From the NCBI RefSeq assembly GCF_003368535.1, contig NZ_QSLN01000007.1, positions 16,012 through 80,011 on the forward strand: a stretch of DNA of 64,000 nt, written 5' to 3'. Made by a program: the position numbers and the translations under genes. Numbering within the stretch: position 1 is the first letter of the stretch; the number at the start of each line of letters is the position of its first letter. The notes beneath the pieces are model-generated. The model ran no database searches. It was not told the DNA's origin and saw only the letters and a program-made list of their open reading frames with translations. Origin of the DNA: Ammonifex thiophilus (GTDB lineage Bacteria; Bacillota; Desulfotomaculia; Desulfotomaculales; Ammonificaceae). Below are positions 26,073-36,394 of the stretch, piece by piece.

Positions 26073-26663
26073 TTGACCGAAGGAATAGACCTGGAGCGCT
26101 TTCGTCGGCGCTTGCTCCAGGAGAAAGAAGAGCTGGAGGAAAGGGCCCATAGTGAGCGCCAATCAATGCGCGAAGCTACAGGGGAGCTATCTCTGGCCGA
26201 CAACCACCCAGCCGATATAGGGAGCGAGCTCTTTGAGCGGGCCAAGGATTTGGCCTTGCGGGAAGATGCCCTCCTGAAACTCCAAGCTATAGAGGATGCC
26301 CTTCGTCGACTGGAAGAAGGGACTTATGGGCGCTGTGAAAGCTGCGGCGCACCTATCCCCCGCGAGAGGCTAGAAGCGGTTCCCTACACTACTCTCTGCC
26401 ACGCCTGCAAAGAAAAACAGGAAGCGGAAAAAGTTAAGCGCATTCGCCCCGTGGAAGAGGAAGTCCTGGGTACTCCCTTCTTGGAAGCAGGGGATGACCT
26501 AGGTTACAATCAGGAAGAGGTGTGGGAGGATGTAGCTCAGCATTCCCTTTCCACTGAACTGGAGGAGCGGGAAGGGGCAGACGGAATACCGGTTACGCGC
26601 GAAGACGGCGTTTGGTACCAGGATTTCCGCCCTTATGAAGATCCACCGGCGGGTAAGTCCTAA
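26073..26663 (+). CDS. yteA: YteA-type TraR/DksA zinc-finger protein
   Basis: 196 residues from TTG 26073, ten bases after AAGGAGG. An N-terminal coiled coil (LERFRRRLLQEKEELEERA), the family mark DNHPADIGSELFERAKDLAL, then the DksA-type zinc finger CESCG...CHACK, and an acidic tail. Relatives bind RNA polymerase or occur in sporulation regulons; DksA's secondary-channel mode is family knowledge, not shown here. It precedes hepT by 68 bases; the gap contains CCCCAATTAGGGG. Confidence 0.85.
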   Translation: MTEGIDLERFRRRLLQEKEELEERAHSERQSMREATGELSLADNHPADIGSELFERAKDLALREDALLKLQAIEDALRRLEEGTYGRCESCGAPIPRERLEAVPYTTLCHACKEKQEAEKVKRIRPVEEEVLGTPFLEAGDDLGYNQEEVWEDVAQHSLSTELEEREGADGIPVTREDGVWYQDFRPYEDPPAGKS

Positions 26664-26731
26664 TTTTAAGGTGGGAGAGGCAGGATTTCGACCGGTGAAG
26701 GGCGAATAACCCCAATTAGGGGGGCAGGTAT

Positions 26732-27694
26732 GTGCTGACTTTCTGGGGGGATCTGCGAGAGGACTTGGACCGTGTGGAAGAGGAAATCCGAAAGCTGGTG
26801 GCGCATGCCCCTTCTCCTCTGCGCGAGCCAGCCTTTCACCTGCTGACTGCCGGGGGCAAGCGCCTGCGGCCGGCCCTCGCTTTGTTGTGTGCCCACTTTG
26901 GCCACTACTCCCTGGAGCGGGTCCTCCCGCTGGCGGCGGCGGTGGAGCTCATCCACATGGCCACGCTAGTACATGACGACGTGATCGACGGAGCCGAGAT
27001 GAGGCGAGGTATCCCCACGGTCCATTCGCGCTGGGGTCCGGAGACAGCCATCAAGGTGGGAGATGTCCTCTTTGCCCAGGCCATAGAACTGGTCTCTGGC
27101 TACGACGATCCAATGGTGGCGAGGAAACTGGCAGCCACCTGCCTAGCCATGTGCACAGGAGAATTCGCGCAAGAAAGAGAGAGCTACAGTCCTCACCAGA
27201 GCGTTTGGCGCTATTTCCGGCGCATCCGCCGGAAGACGGCTCTCTTCATCGGTGCCGCCTGCGAGTTGGGGGCCAGGGTATGCGAGGCCCCGCCTGTGGT
27301 CTGTCAGGCCCTACGGCAATACGGGTTGGCCCTGGGAATGGCTTTCCAGGTGGTGGACGACGTGCTCGACCTGGTGGCCGAGGAGCGGGTGTTGGGCAAG
27401 GTGGTAGGTGGGGATATCCGCCAGGGGATAGCTACTCTTCCTGTTATTTACGCCTGGAGCCGGAGCAGGAGGGGGCGGCGGCTTAAAGAAATCATTTGCA
27501 TGCGGGGGAAGAGCGAGGCGGAGGTTCAGGAAGCCATTGCCATAGTCAAAGAAGCGGGAGGAATAAGTTTTAGTCTGGAAGTAGCGCAGGCTTTTACCAA
27601 CAAGGCCTTGCGCTTTTTGCGTTCTCTCCCTGCCATACCCCAGCGCCGCCGCCTGGAGCAAATTGCCGAGTTCGTCCTTACCCGCAGCTTTTGA
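26732..27694 (+). CDS. hepT: Polyprenyl diphosphate synthase (HepT-like)
   Basis: 320 residues, trans-prenyltransferase fold. First Asp-rich motif LVHDDVIDGAEMRRG and second motif FQVVDDVLDLV, plus GGKRLRP near the start for IPP binding. It makes a medium-length allylic diphosphate, probably heptaprenyl for menaquinone. Small residues before the first Asp motif fit a long product. GTG start with GGGGGGCAGG. The tetrapyrrole operon starts 21 bases downstream. Confidence 0.88.
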   Translation: MLTFWGDLREDLDRVEEEIRKLVAHAPSPLREPAFHLLTAGGKRLRPALALLCAHFGHYSLERVLPLAAAVELIHMATLVHDDVIDGAEMRRGIPTVHSRWGPETAIKVGDVLFAQAIELVSGYDDPMVARKLAATCLAMCTGEFAQERESYSPHQSVWRYFRRIRRKTALFIGAACELGARVCEAPPVVCQALRQYGLALGMAFQVVDDVLDLVAEERVLGKVVGGDIRQGIATLPVIYAWSRSRRGRRLKEIICMRGKSEAEVQEAIAIVKEAGGISFSLEVAQAFTNKALRFLRSLPAIPQRRRLEQIAEFVLTRSF

Positions 27695-27715
27695 TACCAT
27701 TGAAGGAGAGGTAGC

Positions 27716-28345
27716 GTGCTTTATCCTATCTTCTTGCGGTTGGAAGGAAAGCTTTGCGTGGTGGTGGGCGGCGGACAGGTGGCCACCAGAAAGGTGGAGG
27801 GGCTTCTGGCCTGCCGGGCGCGGGTGCGGGTCATAAGCCCTGAAGTGGCACCCTCCCTGCGCAGGTGGGCTCAAGAAGGGAAAATAGAATGGTGGGCCCG
27901 GGAGTTTCGTGCGGGTGACACGGCGGGGGCTTTTTTGGTGATAAGCGCCACCGACAACCGGGAAGTAAACGAGGCGGTAGCCCGGGAATGCCAAGCTGGC
28001 GGAGTGTGGGTGAACGTGGTCGACACTCCGGAGCTTTGCGACTTTTATGTCCCTTCGGTGGTGCGCCGGGGAGACTTGACCGTGGCCATCTCCACCCAGG
28101 GAAAGAGTCCGGGGCTGGCCCGAGCTCTGCGGCAGTGGCTGGAAGCCAGGCTCTCTCCGGCGTGGGGGGAATTTCTGGCTTATTTAGGAGAATTGCGCCC
28201 CCGTCTCTTGAAGCTTGAGAAGGGGGAAAAGGAGCGAGTGCTGACCGGGTTGGTGGGTCCGGATATCGTGGAAGCCTTGGAACGTAACGACCTCGGTCGA
28301 GCAAAGGAGTTGGTGAGGCGTGTTCTTGATAGTAGTGGGGCTTAA
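27716..28345 (+). CDS. sirC: Precorrin-2 dehydrogenase / sirohydrochlorin ferrochelatase (Met8/CysG-N type)
   Basis: 209 residues. NAD-binding Rossmann motif VVGGGQVATRKVEGLL at the start, then ISATDNREVNEAVARECQ, VNVVDTPELCDFYVPSVVRRGDLTVAISTQGKSPGLA, the signature of CysG-N/Met8/SirC. It oxidises precorrin-2 to sirohydrochlorin, and Met8-type members also insert iron. Only the NAD fold plus helical tail is present, so methyltransferase activity comes from the CobA domain downstream. GTG start. Overlaps hemA by 26 bases. Confidence 0.9.
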   Translation: MLYPIFLRLEGKLCVVVGGGQVATRKVEGLLACRARVRVISPEVAPSLRRWAQEGKIEWWAREFRAGDTAGAFLVISATDNREVNEAVARECQAGGVWVNVVDTPELCDFYVPSVVRRGDLTVAISTQGKSPGLARALRQWLEARLSPAWGEFLAYLGELRPRLLKLEKGEKERVLTGLVGPDIVEALERNDLGRAKELVRRVLDSSGA

Positions 28346-29630
28346 CCACCGGACAGCGCCGGTCCAGGTGCGGGAGCGTTTCTCCTTTACTCCGACGCAG
28401 GCGCGTGAGCTGCTAGTCGAGCTCAAGCGCAGATCTGGAGTAGAGGCTGTAGTTCTGCTTTCTACCTGTAACCGCACGGAATTTTACCTGCTCCTCTCCA
28501 AGGAAGTAGCCCGCACAGCGGTCATCGAGGTAATTTCCCGACGGGCGGGGGTGGAGTTTGAGACGGGACTCAAGCCCTATCTTTACGCCCACACCGAGCG
28601 CAACTGCGTTAAGCATCTTTTTCGGGTGGCTTCGGGCCTGGACTCGATGGTACTAGGAGAGACCCAGATACTGGGACAGGTGCGCGACGCCTATCACCTG
28701 GCGCTGGAGGTAGGTGCCACCGAGAGTTACTTCAATGCCCTTTTCCAGCAGGCCCTGGCGGTGGGAAAGCGGGTGCGCGTGGAAACTGGTATTGACCGCA
28801 ATGCGGTTTCAGTGAGCTCCGCGGCGGTGGAGTTGGTTCGGCAAGCGCTGGGTAGCTTGGCGGAGCGCACGGTACTGATAGTGGGTGCGGGTAAGATGGG
28901 AGAGCTTACGGTCAAGCACCTGGTGGCTAACGGGGTGGCGGGAGTGATAGTGTCCAACCGCTCCTTCGATCACGCTAGGGAGCTGGCGGCGCGTTTCGGT
29001 GGCCGGGCCGTACGCTTTGACGAGCTTTACGAGCAGATGCTGGACGCGGATATAGTGATCAGTTGCACAGCGGCCACCCACTACGTTATTCATGCCGGGG
29101 CCGTGGCCGAGGTCATGCGGCGGCGGGGCGGGAGGAAGCTCTTCCTCATTGACATAGCCGTCCCCCGCGACGTGGATCCGGAGGTAGGAAAGCTCCCCGG
29201 CGTCACGCTTTACGACATCGACGCCTTGAGCAAAGTGGTGGACGAAAACTACGCGGCCCGGCGGCAGGCGGCAGTCCAAGCCGAGGCCATTATAGAAGAG
29301 GAAGTGGATAAGTTTTTGCGCCGCCAGGCCGAGCGGGCAGTGGTTCCCGTAATTGCTGCCCTTAAAGAGCGCGGCGAAGAAATAAAACAGCGGGAACTCA
29401 AGCGGGCTTTAAATCGGCTGGGTCCGCTTACCCCCCAGCAGCAGAAGGCGGTGCTCTCTTTGGCCAACAGCCTCGTCAACCAGCTTTTACACGATCCCAT
29501 AGTGCGCCTGAAAGAGCTGGCCCTGACCACCCGGGGGCACGTTTACGCCGAGACTTTGCAGGAACTTTTTAACTTGGAGATAGAGAAGGCGGAAGCCCGA
29601 AGCGAGTGTTCGAGCGGGGGTAAAAGTTAG
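28320..29630 (+). CDS. hemA: Glutamyl-tRNA reductase
   Basis: 436 residues. N-terminal catalytic domain with Cys in STCNRTEFY, GETQILGQVRDAY, then the NADPH domain (VLIVGAGKMGELTVKHL) and the helical dimerisation domain. It makes glutamate-1-semialdehyde, the first step of C5-pathway tetrapyrrole synthesis; the next enzyme, HemL, is last in this operon. GTG start with GGTGAGG inside the end of sirC. Confidence 0.97.
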   Translation: MFLIVVGLNHRTAPVQVRERFSFTPTQARELLVELKRRSGVEAVVLLSTCNRTEFYLLLSKEVARTAVIEVISRRAGVEFETGLKPYLYAHTERNCVKHLFRVASGLDSMVLGETQILGQVRDAYHLALEVGATESYFNALFQQALAVGKRVRVETGIDRNAVSVSSAAVELVRQALGSLAERTVLIVGAGKMGELTVKHLVANGVAGVIVSNRSFDHARELAARFGGRAVRFDELYEQMLDADIVISCTAATHYVIHAGAVAEVMRRRGGRKLFLIDIAVPRDVDPEVGKLPGVTLYDIDALSKVVDENYAARRQAAVQAEAIIEEEVDKFLRRQAERAVVPVIAALKERGEEIKQRELKRALNRLGPLTPQQQKAVLSLANSLVNQLLHDPIVRLKELALTTRGHVYAETLQELFNLEIEKAEARSECSSGGKS

Positions 29631-29635
29631 AGGGA

Positions 29636-30562
29636 ATGAGGAGAAGCAAGTGTTGCCTGCGCATCGGTACCCGGGGGAGCGATCTGGCTCTGGTTCAGAC
29701 GGAGCAAGTTTTACAGATCCTCCGGGAGAGATGGCCGCACTACACCTATGAAGTAGTCAAAATTAAGACCACCGGCGATAAGGTACGGAACTTGGCCCTT
29801 CCCCGCATAGGGGGGAAGGGGCTTTTTACCAAGGAGCTGGAAATAGCCCTGCTAGAGGGAAAAATAGATCTGGCGGTGCACAGTCTCAAGGATCTCCCCA
29901 CCGAGCTGCCGGAAGAACTCTGCGTGGGAGCGGTGCTTCCCCGCGAGCATCCGGGAGATGTACTCGTATCTCTAACGGGGGCGGGGCTGGAGGACCTGCC
30001 GGAAAGGGCCAGGATAGGTACCTCCAGCCTACGGCGGCAGGCCCAGCTGAAAGCGGTCCGTCCGGATTTGAACTTCGTATCCCTGCGGGGAAATGTGCCC
30101 ACCCGCCTACGCAAGCTGGAAAGAGGGGAGTGCGAAGCGATAGTTCTGGCCTGGGCCGGGCTTAAAAGGCTTGGACTTGATCTCACCAGAAGAATGACAC
30201 TCCTTTCTTATAAAGTTTGTCTTCCGGCAGTGGCGCAGGGAGCCATAGGGGTAGAGATAAGGAAGGAAGACCGGAAGCTCAGAAAGATGCTGGAAGCACT
30301 GGACGATCCGACCACGCGCCTGGAAGTGACCGCCGAGCGAGCCTTTTTGCGTTGGCTGGGGGGAGGGTGCCATGTGCCCATAGCCGCCTTGGCGCGCGTG
30401 GCGGGAACCGAGATCTTGCTGGAAGGGCTGGTGGCCGATCCGGAAGGGAGGAGAATTATCCGGGGGCAGGAAAGCGGCCCTACGGCCTATCCGGAAGAAG
30501 TGGGAATAAGACTGGCCGAGCGGCTCCTCCAGGAAGGTGCCGAAGAGTTGCTGCGGGGATAA
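29636..30562 (+). CDS. hemC: Porphobilinogen deaminase (hydroxymethylbilane synthase)
   Basis: 308 residues. IGTRGSDLALVQTEQV, KIKTTGDK, the catalytic Asp region VHSLKDLPTELP, IGTSSLRRQAQL, and the cofactor Cys in GGGCHVPIAA that carries dipyrromethane. It joins four porphobilinogens into hydroxymethylbilane. ATG at 29636, with AGAGGG very close to it. Follows hemA by 5 bases. Confidence 0.97.
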   Translation: MRRSKCCLRIGTRGSDLALVQTEQVLQILRERWPHYTYEVVKIKTTGDKVRNLALPRIGGKGLFTKELEIALLEGKIDLAVHSLKDLPTELPEELCVGAVLPREHPGDVLVSLTGAGLEDLPERARIGTSSLRRQAQLKAVRPDLNFVSLRGNVPTRLRKLERGECEAIVLAWAGLKRLGLDLTRRMTLLSYKVCLPAVAQGAIGVEIRKEDRKLRKMLEALDDPTTRLEVTAERAFLRWLGGGCHVPIAALARVAGTEILLEGLVADPEGRRIIRGQESGPTAYPEEVGIRLAERLLQEGAEELLRG

Positions 30563-30584
30563 GCTAGTGGTTGGAGGTTGGGGA

Positions 30585-32111
30585 ATGGGGGGTAAGGTTT
30601 ACCTAGTAGGTGGAGGTCCCGGAGATCCGGGGCTCATTACCCTTAAAGGGGCAGAGGTTCTGGCGAGGGCCGATGTGGTGGTCTACGACCGCCTGGTAAA
30701 CCCGGCCCTTTTGAACCACGCTCGCCCGGAAGCCAGCTTGATCTTTGTGGGGAAGGAACCGGGAAAGCACGCCTTAAGCCAGGAAGAGATAAACTCCCTT
30801 CTGGTGCGCTATGCGCGAGAAGGTAAAGTGGTGGTGCGGCTGAAAGGTGGAGACCCCTTCGTCTTCGGGCGGGGAGGAGAAGAGGCAGAGGCTTTGAGCG
30901 GGGCTGGGATACCTTTCGAGGTGGTGCCGGGAGTGACGGCGGCCATAGCTGCTCCTGCCTACGCCGGGATACCTCTCACCCACCGAAACTACGTGGCCAG
31001 CTTTACCGTAGCTACCGGGAGTGAAGACCCGGAGAAAGAAGATTCTAACCTAAACTGGGAAAGTATGGCTAACAACGGCACTCTGGTCTTTCTTATGGGA
31101 ATGGCTCACTTGGAGACCATCGTGCAAAAGCTTCAGGAAAAGGGAATGCCGGGCAGCACGCCGGCGGCGGTGATCCAGTGGGGCACCACCGGCAGGCAGA
31201 GGCAGGTAACGGCCCCTTTAAAGGATCTGGTGCGAGAAGTAGAGGAAGCTGGGCTTACTAACCCGGCGGTGGTGGTGGTGGGCCAGGTGGTGAAACTCAG
31301 CCGGGAGCTCGCCTGGTTCACTCCCGGTCCTCTCAAAGGAAAGCGCGTCCTGGTGACCAGGGCTCGCCACCAAGCTTCCCGCCTCTCCCGAGCTCTGGCG
31401 GCCTTAGGAGGGGAAGCGGTAGAGTGCCCGGTGATAAGGATAGATCCGCCAGAAGACTGGGGACCACTGGATAGGGCACTCGATCGGGCCGGGACCTACG
31501 ATTGGGTGGTCTTCACCTCGGTCAACGGAGTGGAACACTTCTTCCGCCGCCTGCGGGAGAAAAAGAAAGATATTAGAGCCTTTGCCAAAGCCCGCTTCGT
31601 GGCCCTGGGACCGGCCACGGCGGAAGTCCTGCGGGAAAAGGGGCTTGAAGTGGCCGATTTGCCCGAGGCCTACCGAGCGGAGGAGCTGGTGGAGAGCCTC
31701 CGCCTGTGGGTGCGGCCGGGAGAGCGCGTCCTTCTGCCCCGTGCCGATCTGGCCCGCAAGCTTTTAGAAGAGGCCCTGAAGGCTTTAGGCTGCGAAGTAG
31801 AAAGCGTGGTAGCCTACCACATACGCCCGGCTCAGGAAAGGGTCGCCCTCGCCCGGCGCCTTCTGGAGGCGGGAGAAATAGACGCCGTCACTTTCACCAG
31901 TTCCTCCACCGTACGCTTCCTGGTGGAGGCGCTGGGGGAAGAAGCAGGGAAGCTGCTTGGACGCGTCACCGTGGCTTCCATCGGCCCGGTAACCAGCCAG
32001 ACGGCCAGGGAGCTCGGTATTAAAGTGGATGTGGAGGCTAAGGAGTACACCATACCGGGGCTGGTGGCGGCCCTGGCCGCCCACTTTGGCAGCGAGGGGG
32101 GATTAAATTGA
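30585..32111 (+). CDS. cobA-hemD: Uroporphyrinogen-III C-methyltransferase / uroporphyrinogen-III synthase fusion
   Basis: 508 residues from ATG 30585, 8 bases after GGAGG. Residues 1 to about 245 are the SAM methyltransferase: [41 protein letters not shown]. Residues about 255-500 are HemD ([40 protein letters not shown]). The fusion closes the uroporphyrinogen ring and methylates it to precorrin-2, steering flux to siroheme. Common in Clostridia. An in-frame TTG/ATG farther upstream inside hemC is less likely as start. Confidence 0.95.
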   Translation: MGGKVYLVGGGPGDPGLITLKGAEVLARADVVVYDRLVNPALLNHARPEASLIFVGKEPGKHALSQEEINSLLVRYAREGKVVVRLKGGDPFVFGRGGEEAEALSGAGIPFEVVPGVTAAIAAPAYAGIPLTHRNYVASFTVATGSEDPEKEDSNLNWESMANNGTLVFLMGMAHLETIVQKLQEKGMPGSTPAAVIQWGTTGRQRQVTAPLKDLVREVEEAGLTNPAVVVVGQVVKLSRELAWFTPGPLKGKRVLVTRARHQASRLSRALAALGGEAVECPVIRIDPPEDWGPLDRALDRAGTYDWVVFTSVNGVEHFFRRLREKKKDIRAFAKARFVALGPATAEVLREKGLEVADLPEAYRAEELVESLRLWVRPGERVLLPRADLARKLLEEALKALGCEVESVVAYHIRPAQERVALARRLLEAGEIDAVTFTSSSTVRFLVEALGEEAGKLLGRVTVASIGPVTSQTARELGIKVDVEAKEYTIPGLVAALAAHFGSEGGLN

Positions 32112-33082
32112 CCTATCCTTACCACCGGCCGCGCCGCCTGCGTCGGCTGGAAAACTTGCGGCGCTTGGTGCGGGAGACGGAGCTCGGGGTAAAGGATCTT
32201 CTGTGGCCGCTCTTCGTGGTGGAAGGAAAGGGTATAAGGCAGCCGGTGGAGTCCATGCCCGGCGTCTTTCGCTACTCCATAGACCAACTCTTGGACGAAC
32301 TGGAGGAAGCAGTGGAGCTAGGCCTGCCCGGAATCTTGCTCTTCGGCGTCACCGACCGCAAAGACCCCCAGGGGAGCGAGGCCTGGAACCGGGAAGGTGT
32401 GGTTCCGCGGGCCGTACGGGCGATTAAAGCCCGCTTTCCCGAGTTGGTGGTGGCGGCCGATGTCTGTCTCTGCCCTTACACCAACCACGGTCACTGCGGG
32501 GTGGTCGAAGAAGGGCGCGTGCTCAACGATCCCACCCTTCCTCTTCTGGCGCGGGCAGCGGTGACTTACGCCGAGGCGGGAGCCGACCTGGTGGCCCCGT
32601 CGGACATGATGGACGGGAGGGTGAGGGCTATAAGAGAGGCGCTGGACGCGGCCGGCCTTCAGGAGGTAGGCATCATGGCTTACAGCGCCAAGTACGCCTC
32701 TGCCTTTTATGGCCCCTTTCGGGAGGCAGCGGAAAGTGCTCCCCGCTTCGGCGACCGCCGTAGCTACCAGATGGACCCGGCCAACGCAGCCGAGGCTCTC
32801 TGGGAGGTAGAGCTCGACCTGGAAGAGGGAGCCGACATAGTTATGGTGAAGCCGGCCTTGGCCTACCTGGACGTCATAAGGCAGGTTAAGGACGCTTTTG
32901 GGCGCCCGGTGGCGGCCTACAATGTGAGCGGGGAGTACGCTATGATAAAGGCAGCAGCAAAGCTCGGCTGGCTTGACGAGAAGGCGGTGGTGCTGGAAGT
33001 GCTTACCGCCATCAAGCGGGCGGGGGCCGACATCATCATAACCTACTTCGCCAAGGAGGCGGCCCGCTGGCTGCGCGGGTAA
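32108..33082 (+). CDS. hemB: Porphobilinogen synthase (delta-aminolevulinate dehydratase)
   Basis: 324 residues. Zinc-type metal site [14 protein letters not shown] (three Cys), Schiff-base lysines in [16 protein letters not shown] and [13 protein letters not shown], and YNVSGEYAM. It condenses two aminolevulinates to porphobilinogen. TTG start overlapping the cobA-hemD stop in TTGA. The order sirC-hemA-hemC-cobA/hemD-hemB is typical of anaerobic Clostridia. Confidence 0.97.
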   Translation: MTYPYHRPRRLRRLENLRRLVRETELGVKDLLWPLFVVEGKGIRQPVESMPGVFRYSIDQLLDELEEAVELGLPGILLFGVTDRKDPQGSEAWNREGVVPRAVRAIKARFPELVVAADVCLCPYTNHGHCGVVEEGRVLNDPTLPLLARAAVTYAEAGADLVAPSDMMDGRVRAIREALDAAGLQEVGIMAYSAKYASAFYGPFREAAESAPRFGDRRSYQMDPANAAEALWEVELDLEEGADIVMVKPALAYLDVIRQVKDAFGRPVAAYNVSGEYAMIKAAAKLGWLDEKAVVLEVLTAIKRAGADIIITYFAKEAARWLRG

Positions 33083-33104
33083 GCGGGGAAAGGAGAAGAA
33101 AAAA

Positions 33105-34097
33105 ATGATCATTTCCTGGAACGTGACCAACGCCTGCAACCTGAAGTGCGAGCACTGCTACCGGGATGCCGGCGCGAAAAAAGAGGCGGAGCTCACCACC
33201 GAGGAGGGCAAAGAGCTCATCGAAGAGATAGCGCGGGCGGGGTTCAAAATCATGATCTTCTCCGGTGGAGAACCCATCTTACGCCCGGACCTCTACTCCT
33301 TGATAGCGCACGCCCGCTCTTTAGGTCTGCGACCGGTCTTAGGGACTAACGGGACGCTCATCACCCGCGAGGTGGCCAGAGAGCTCAAAAAGGCCGGGCT
33401 TACCGTGGCGGGGATAAGCCTTGACAGTTTGGATCCGCAAAAACACGATCGCCTCCGGGGCGTGCCCGGGTCTTGGGAGGCGGCGGTTAAGGGGATGGAG
33501 GCCTGCCGCGAGGAGGGGTTGCCCTTTCAGATACACACCACGGTGATGGATTTTAACTACGAAGAGGTCGAAGAAATCACCGACTTCGCCGTGGCCATGG
33601 GGGCCAGGGGGCATCACGTTTTCTTCCTGGTGCCCACCGGCCGGGCCGTCAACCTGGCCGAGGCTTCGCTCAGAGCCGAGCAGTACGAGCGCCTGCTCCG
33701 GCGCCTGTTGCAAAAAGGTAGGGAGGCTAACATAGAGGTGAAGCCCACCTGCGCCCCCCAGTTCCAGCGCATCGCCCGCCAGATGGGATACGATACCCGC
33801 TTCGGTCGGGGGTGTTTGGCCGGGCTGGCCTACTGCCTTATAAACCCGGTGGGGATCGTGCAGCCCTGCGCCTACCTCGACCTGCCGGCGGGCGATGTGC
33901 GCCAGACCCCTTTTTCCATCATATGGAAAGAAGCTCCCATCTTCCAGCGTCTGCGCACCCGGCAGTACACCGGCAAGTGCGGGGTATGCGAGTACAACGA
34001 TGTTTGCGGCGGTTGTCGGGCACGAGCCCTTTACTACTACGGCGATTACATGGCCGAAGAACCCTGGTGTCTCTACCGGCCGAAAAAGAGGGGCTAG
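33105..34097 (+). CDS. Radical SAM heme-pathway enzyme (NirJ2 / AhbC-AhbD family)
   Basis: 330 residues. Radical SAM cluster motif CNLKCEHC near residue 10, SGGEPILRPD, then a Cys-rich C-terminal SPASM-like region (CLAGLAYC, CAYLD, CGVCEYNDVCGGC, C) for auxiliary clusters. It belongs with NirJ1/NirJ2/AhbC/AhbD. By context it acts on didecarboxysiroheme or Fe-coproporphyrin III made by the following ahbA-ahbB products. Which of the two Ahb steps it performs cannot be read from sequence alone. ATG after AAAGGAGAAG. Confidence 0.85.
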   Translation: MIISWNVTNACNLKCEHCYRDAGAKKEAELTTEEGKELIEEIARAGFKIMIFSGGEPILRPDLYSLIAHARSLGLRPVLGTNGTLITREVARELKKAGLTVAGISLDSLDPQKHDRLRGVPGSWEAAVKGMEACREEGLPFQIHTTVMDFNYEEVEEITDFAVAMGARGHHVFFLVPTGRAVNLAEASLRAEQYERLLRRLLQKGREANIEVKPTCAPQFQRIARQMGYDTRFGRGCLAGLAYCLINPVGIVQPCAYLDLPAGDVRQTPFSIIWKEAPIFQRLRTRQYTGKCGVCEYNDVCGGCRARALYYYGDYMAEEPWCLYRPKKRG

Positions 34098-34104
34098 AAG
34101 TTCC

Positions 34105-34626
34105 ATGCCGGAAAAGAAAGCGGTTTTAACCGATGCCGACCGGCGGCTGCTGGCCGCCTTGCAAAAGGGGTTTTCCCCCGTGCCGGAGCCTTTCCGGGAG
34201 CTGGCCGCACAGGTGGGGATGACAGAGGAGGCGCTGATCGCCCGGCTGCGCGAGCTAAAAGAAATGGGGGTGATCAGGCGCCTGGGGGCCATTATTGACT
34301 CTCGTAAGATAGGCTACACCGGCACCCTATGCGCCCTAGCGGTGCCGCCGAAAAGGATACCGGAAGTGGCCGAGGTAATCAACAGCTATCCGGAAGTGAC
34401 CCACAACTACGTCCGGGAGCACGAGACTTACAATGTCTGGTTCACCATCCTGGCCCCTTCGCACGAGCGGATAAACCAGATATTGCGGGAGATAAGAGAG
34501 AAGACGGGGATCAACCAGTTTCTCAACCTGCCAGCCCGCCGCATTTTCAAGATAAGGGTGAACTTCGACCTGGAGGGAAGCCATGACCGAGCAGGAGCAG
34601 CGCCTGATCCTGGAGCTGGGGAATAA
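34105..34626 (+). CDS. ahbA: Siroheme decarboxylase subunit AhbA
   Basis: 173 residues from ATG 34105. Lrp/AsnC-like: winged helix (VLTDADRRLLAAL to EMGVIRRLGAIID) then a RAM-like domain with VTHNYVREHETYNVWFTI, characteristic of AhbA/NirD-type siroheme decarboxylases rather than regulators. With AhbB it removes two carboxyl groups from siroheme. The gene overlaps ahbB by 44 bases, so translation is probably coupled. The frame extends upstream into the previous gene, without family resemblance. Confidence 0.9.
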   Translation: MPEKKAVLTDADRRLLAALQKGFSPVPEPFRELAAQVGMTEEALIARLRELKEMGVIRRLGAIIDSRKIGYTGTLCALAVPPKRIPEVAEVINSYPEVTHNYVREHETYNVWFTILAPSHERINQILREIREKTGINQFLNLPARRIFKIRVNFDLEGSHDRAGAAPDPGAGE

Positions 34627-35068
34627 TTTCCCCCTCACTTCCCGCCCCTTTCGTGAAATCGGGAAGCGGGTGGGGATGAGTGAAGAGGCGGTCATTGCCA
34701 AGGTGAAAGAATATTTGGAAAAGGGGATAATCCGGCGGCTTTCGGCCGCCCTGCGTCAGCAGCACGTGGGGTTCACGGCCAACGCCATGGTGGTGTGGCA
34801 GGTGCCTCCGGAAAGGGTGGAAGAGGTGGGAAGGAAGCTGGCTTCTTTCCCGGAGGTTACCCACTGTTACGAGCGATTGCCCACCCCCGAGTGGCCCTAC
34901 AACCTCTACACTATGATTCACCGTCCCCGGCGGGAGGAGTGCTGGGAGATCGTAAGGAGGCTTAGCGAGGCCGTGGGGATAAAAGATTTCCTGGTGCTTT
35001 TCAGCACCCAGGAACTTAAGCGCTCCAACCCCCAGTACTTCACCGAGAGGGGGGAAGGAAGTGAATAG
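34583..35068 (+). CDS. ahbB: Siroheme decarboxylase subunit AhbB
   Basis: 161 residues, second Lrp/AsnC-like subunit. Winged helix ([16 protein letters not shown] to [11 protein letters not shown]) and the AhbB mark [19 protein letters not shown], whose His residues are implicated in siroheme handling in the family. It forms the AhbAB heterodimer. ATG inside ahbA; its own end overlaps hemL by 8 bases. Confidence 0.92.
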   Translation: MTEQEQRLILELGNNFPLTSRPFREIGKRVGMSEEAVIAKVKEYLEKGIIRRLSAALRQQHVGFTANAMVVWQVPPERVEEVGRKLASFPEVTHCYERLPTPEWPYNLYTMIHRPRREECWEIVRRLSEAVGIKDFLVLFSTQELKRSNPQYFTERGEGSE

Positions 35069-36356
35069 GGAGACATCTATCCGGCTGTTTACCGAGGCCC
35101 AGAAGTACCTTCCCGGAGGGGTCAACAGCCCGGTCCGGGCCTTCAAGGCGGTTGGAGGGATTCCCCCCTTCATAGTGGGGGGAGAAGGGGCCAGGGTCTA
35201 CGACGCCGACGGCAACTCCTACCTGGACTACGTCTGCTCCTGGGGGCCGCTCATCCTGGGGCACGCGCACCCGGCAGTGGTGGAGGCCGTAGCTTCGCAG
35301 GCCAAGCGGGGCATGAGCTTCGGTGCCCCCTGTCCGCTGGAGGTGGAACTGGCCCGTCGCCTGGTGGAAGCCCTGCCCGGTGTGGAAATGGTGCGCCTGG
35401 TCAACTCCGGTACCGAGGCCACGATGAGCGCCATACGTCTGGCGCGGGCCTACACCCGCCGCTTCAAGATCCTGAAGTTTGAGGGCTGTTACCACGGCCA
35501 CGCTGACTCCTTCCTTATAAAGGCTGGCTCCGGGGCTTTGACCCTGGGAGTTCCTACCAGTCCAGGCGTGCCGCCGGGTACGGCGGCTGACACTCTGGTG
35601 GCCCGTTTCAACGACCTGGAAGGGGTCAGGGAAATCTTCAAGGAGCGTGGGGAAGAGATAGCGGCGGTCATCCTGGAGCCCGTGGCCGGGAACATGGGGG
35701 TAGTACCCCCCCGGCCCGGCTTTCTGGAGGGGCTGCGCGAGCTCTGCCGTTCCTATGGAGCCCTGCTCATTTTCGACGAGGTGATCACCGGGTTCCGAGT
35801 GGCTTACGGCGGCGCCCAAACGCTTTACGGCGTCACTCCCGATCTCACCTGTCTGGGAAAGATCATCGGCGGGGGCTTGCCCGTAGGAGCCTTCGGCGGT
35901 AGAAGAGAAATCATGGAAATGGTGGCACCTGTAGGCCCCGTCTACCAGGCCGGGACCCTTTCCGGCAATCCCCTGGCTATGGCAGCCGGAGTCGCCACTT
36001 TGGAGGTGCTGCGCCAAGAGGAAACCTATCCGTATCTTGAGAAACTGGGGAAAATGCTGGAAGATGGCCTGCGGAGGGCTCTGGAGGAAGCGGGAGTTCC
36101 CGGCAGGATCAACCGGGTAGGCTCCATGCTCACCCTTTTCTTCACTTCGGAAGAGGTTGGGGATTACGCCTCGGCGGTTAAATCGGACACGTCGCTTTTT
36201 GCTAATTTCTTCCATGCCATGCTCGAGGAAGGAGTCTACCTGCCCCCTTCCCAGTTCGAGGCATGGTTTATTTCCTTGGCCCATAGGGAGGAGGACGTGG
36301 CCTTCACCGTGGAGGCGACCAGACGCGCCTTGCGCAAGCTCAAAGCGAAGAGTTAA
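35061..36356 (+). CDS. hemL: Glutamate-1-semialdehyde 2,1-aminomutase
   Basis: 431 residues, PLP fold type [12 protein letters not shown] opening, [26 protein letters not shown] lysine in [17 protein letters not shown], and [13 protein letters not shown]. It turns glutamate-1-semialdehyde into aminolevulinate for HemB. Last gene of the tetrapyrrole operon. GTG start with GGGGGAAGG. Confidence 0.97.
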   Translation: MNRETSIRLFTEAQKYLPGGVNSPVRAFKAVGGIPPFIVGGEGARVYDADGNSYLDYVCSWGPLILGHAHPAVVEAVASQAKRGMSFGAPCPLEVELARRLVEALPGVEMVRLVNSGTEATMSAIRLARAYTRRFKILKFEGCYHGHADSFLIKAGSGALTLGVPTSPGVPPGTAADTLVARFNDLEGVREIFKERGEEIAAVILEPVAGNMGVVPPRPGFLEGLRELCRSYGALLIFDEVITGFRVAYGGAQTLYGVTPDLTCLGKIIGGGLPVGAFGGRREIMEMVAPVGPVYQAGTLSGNPLAMAAGVATLEVLRQEETYPYLEKLGKMLEDGLRRALEEAGVPGRINRVGSMLTLFFTSEEVGDYASAVKSDTSLFANFFHAMLEEGVYLPPSQFEAWFISLAHREEDVAFTVEATRRALRKLKAKS

Positions 36357-36394
36357 AATCCCTTTAAGGAAACTCGGTTGGGAGGCGAAATCCC

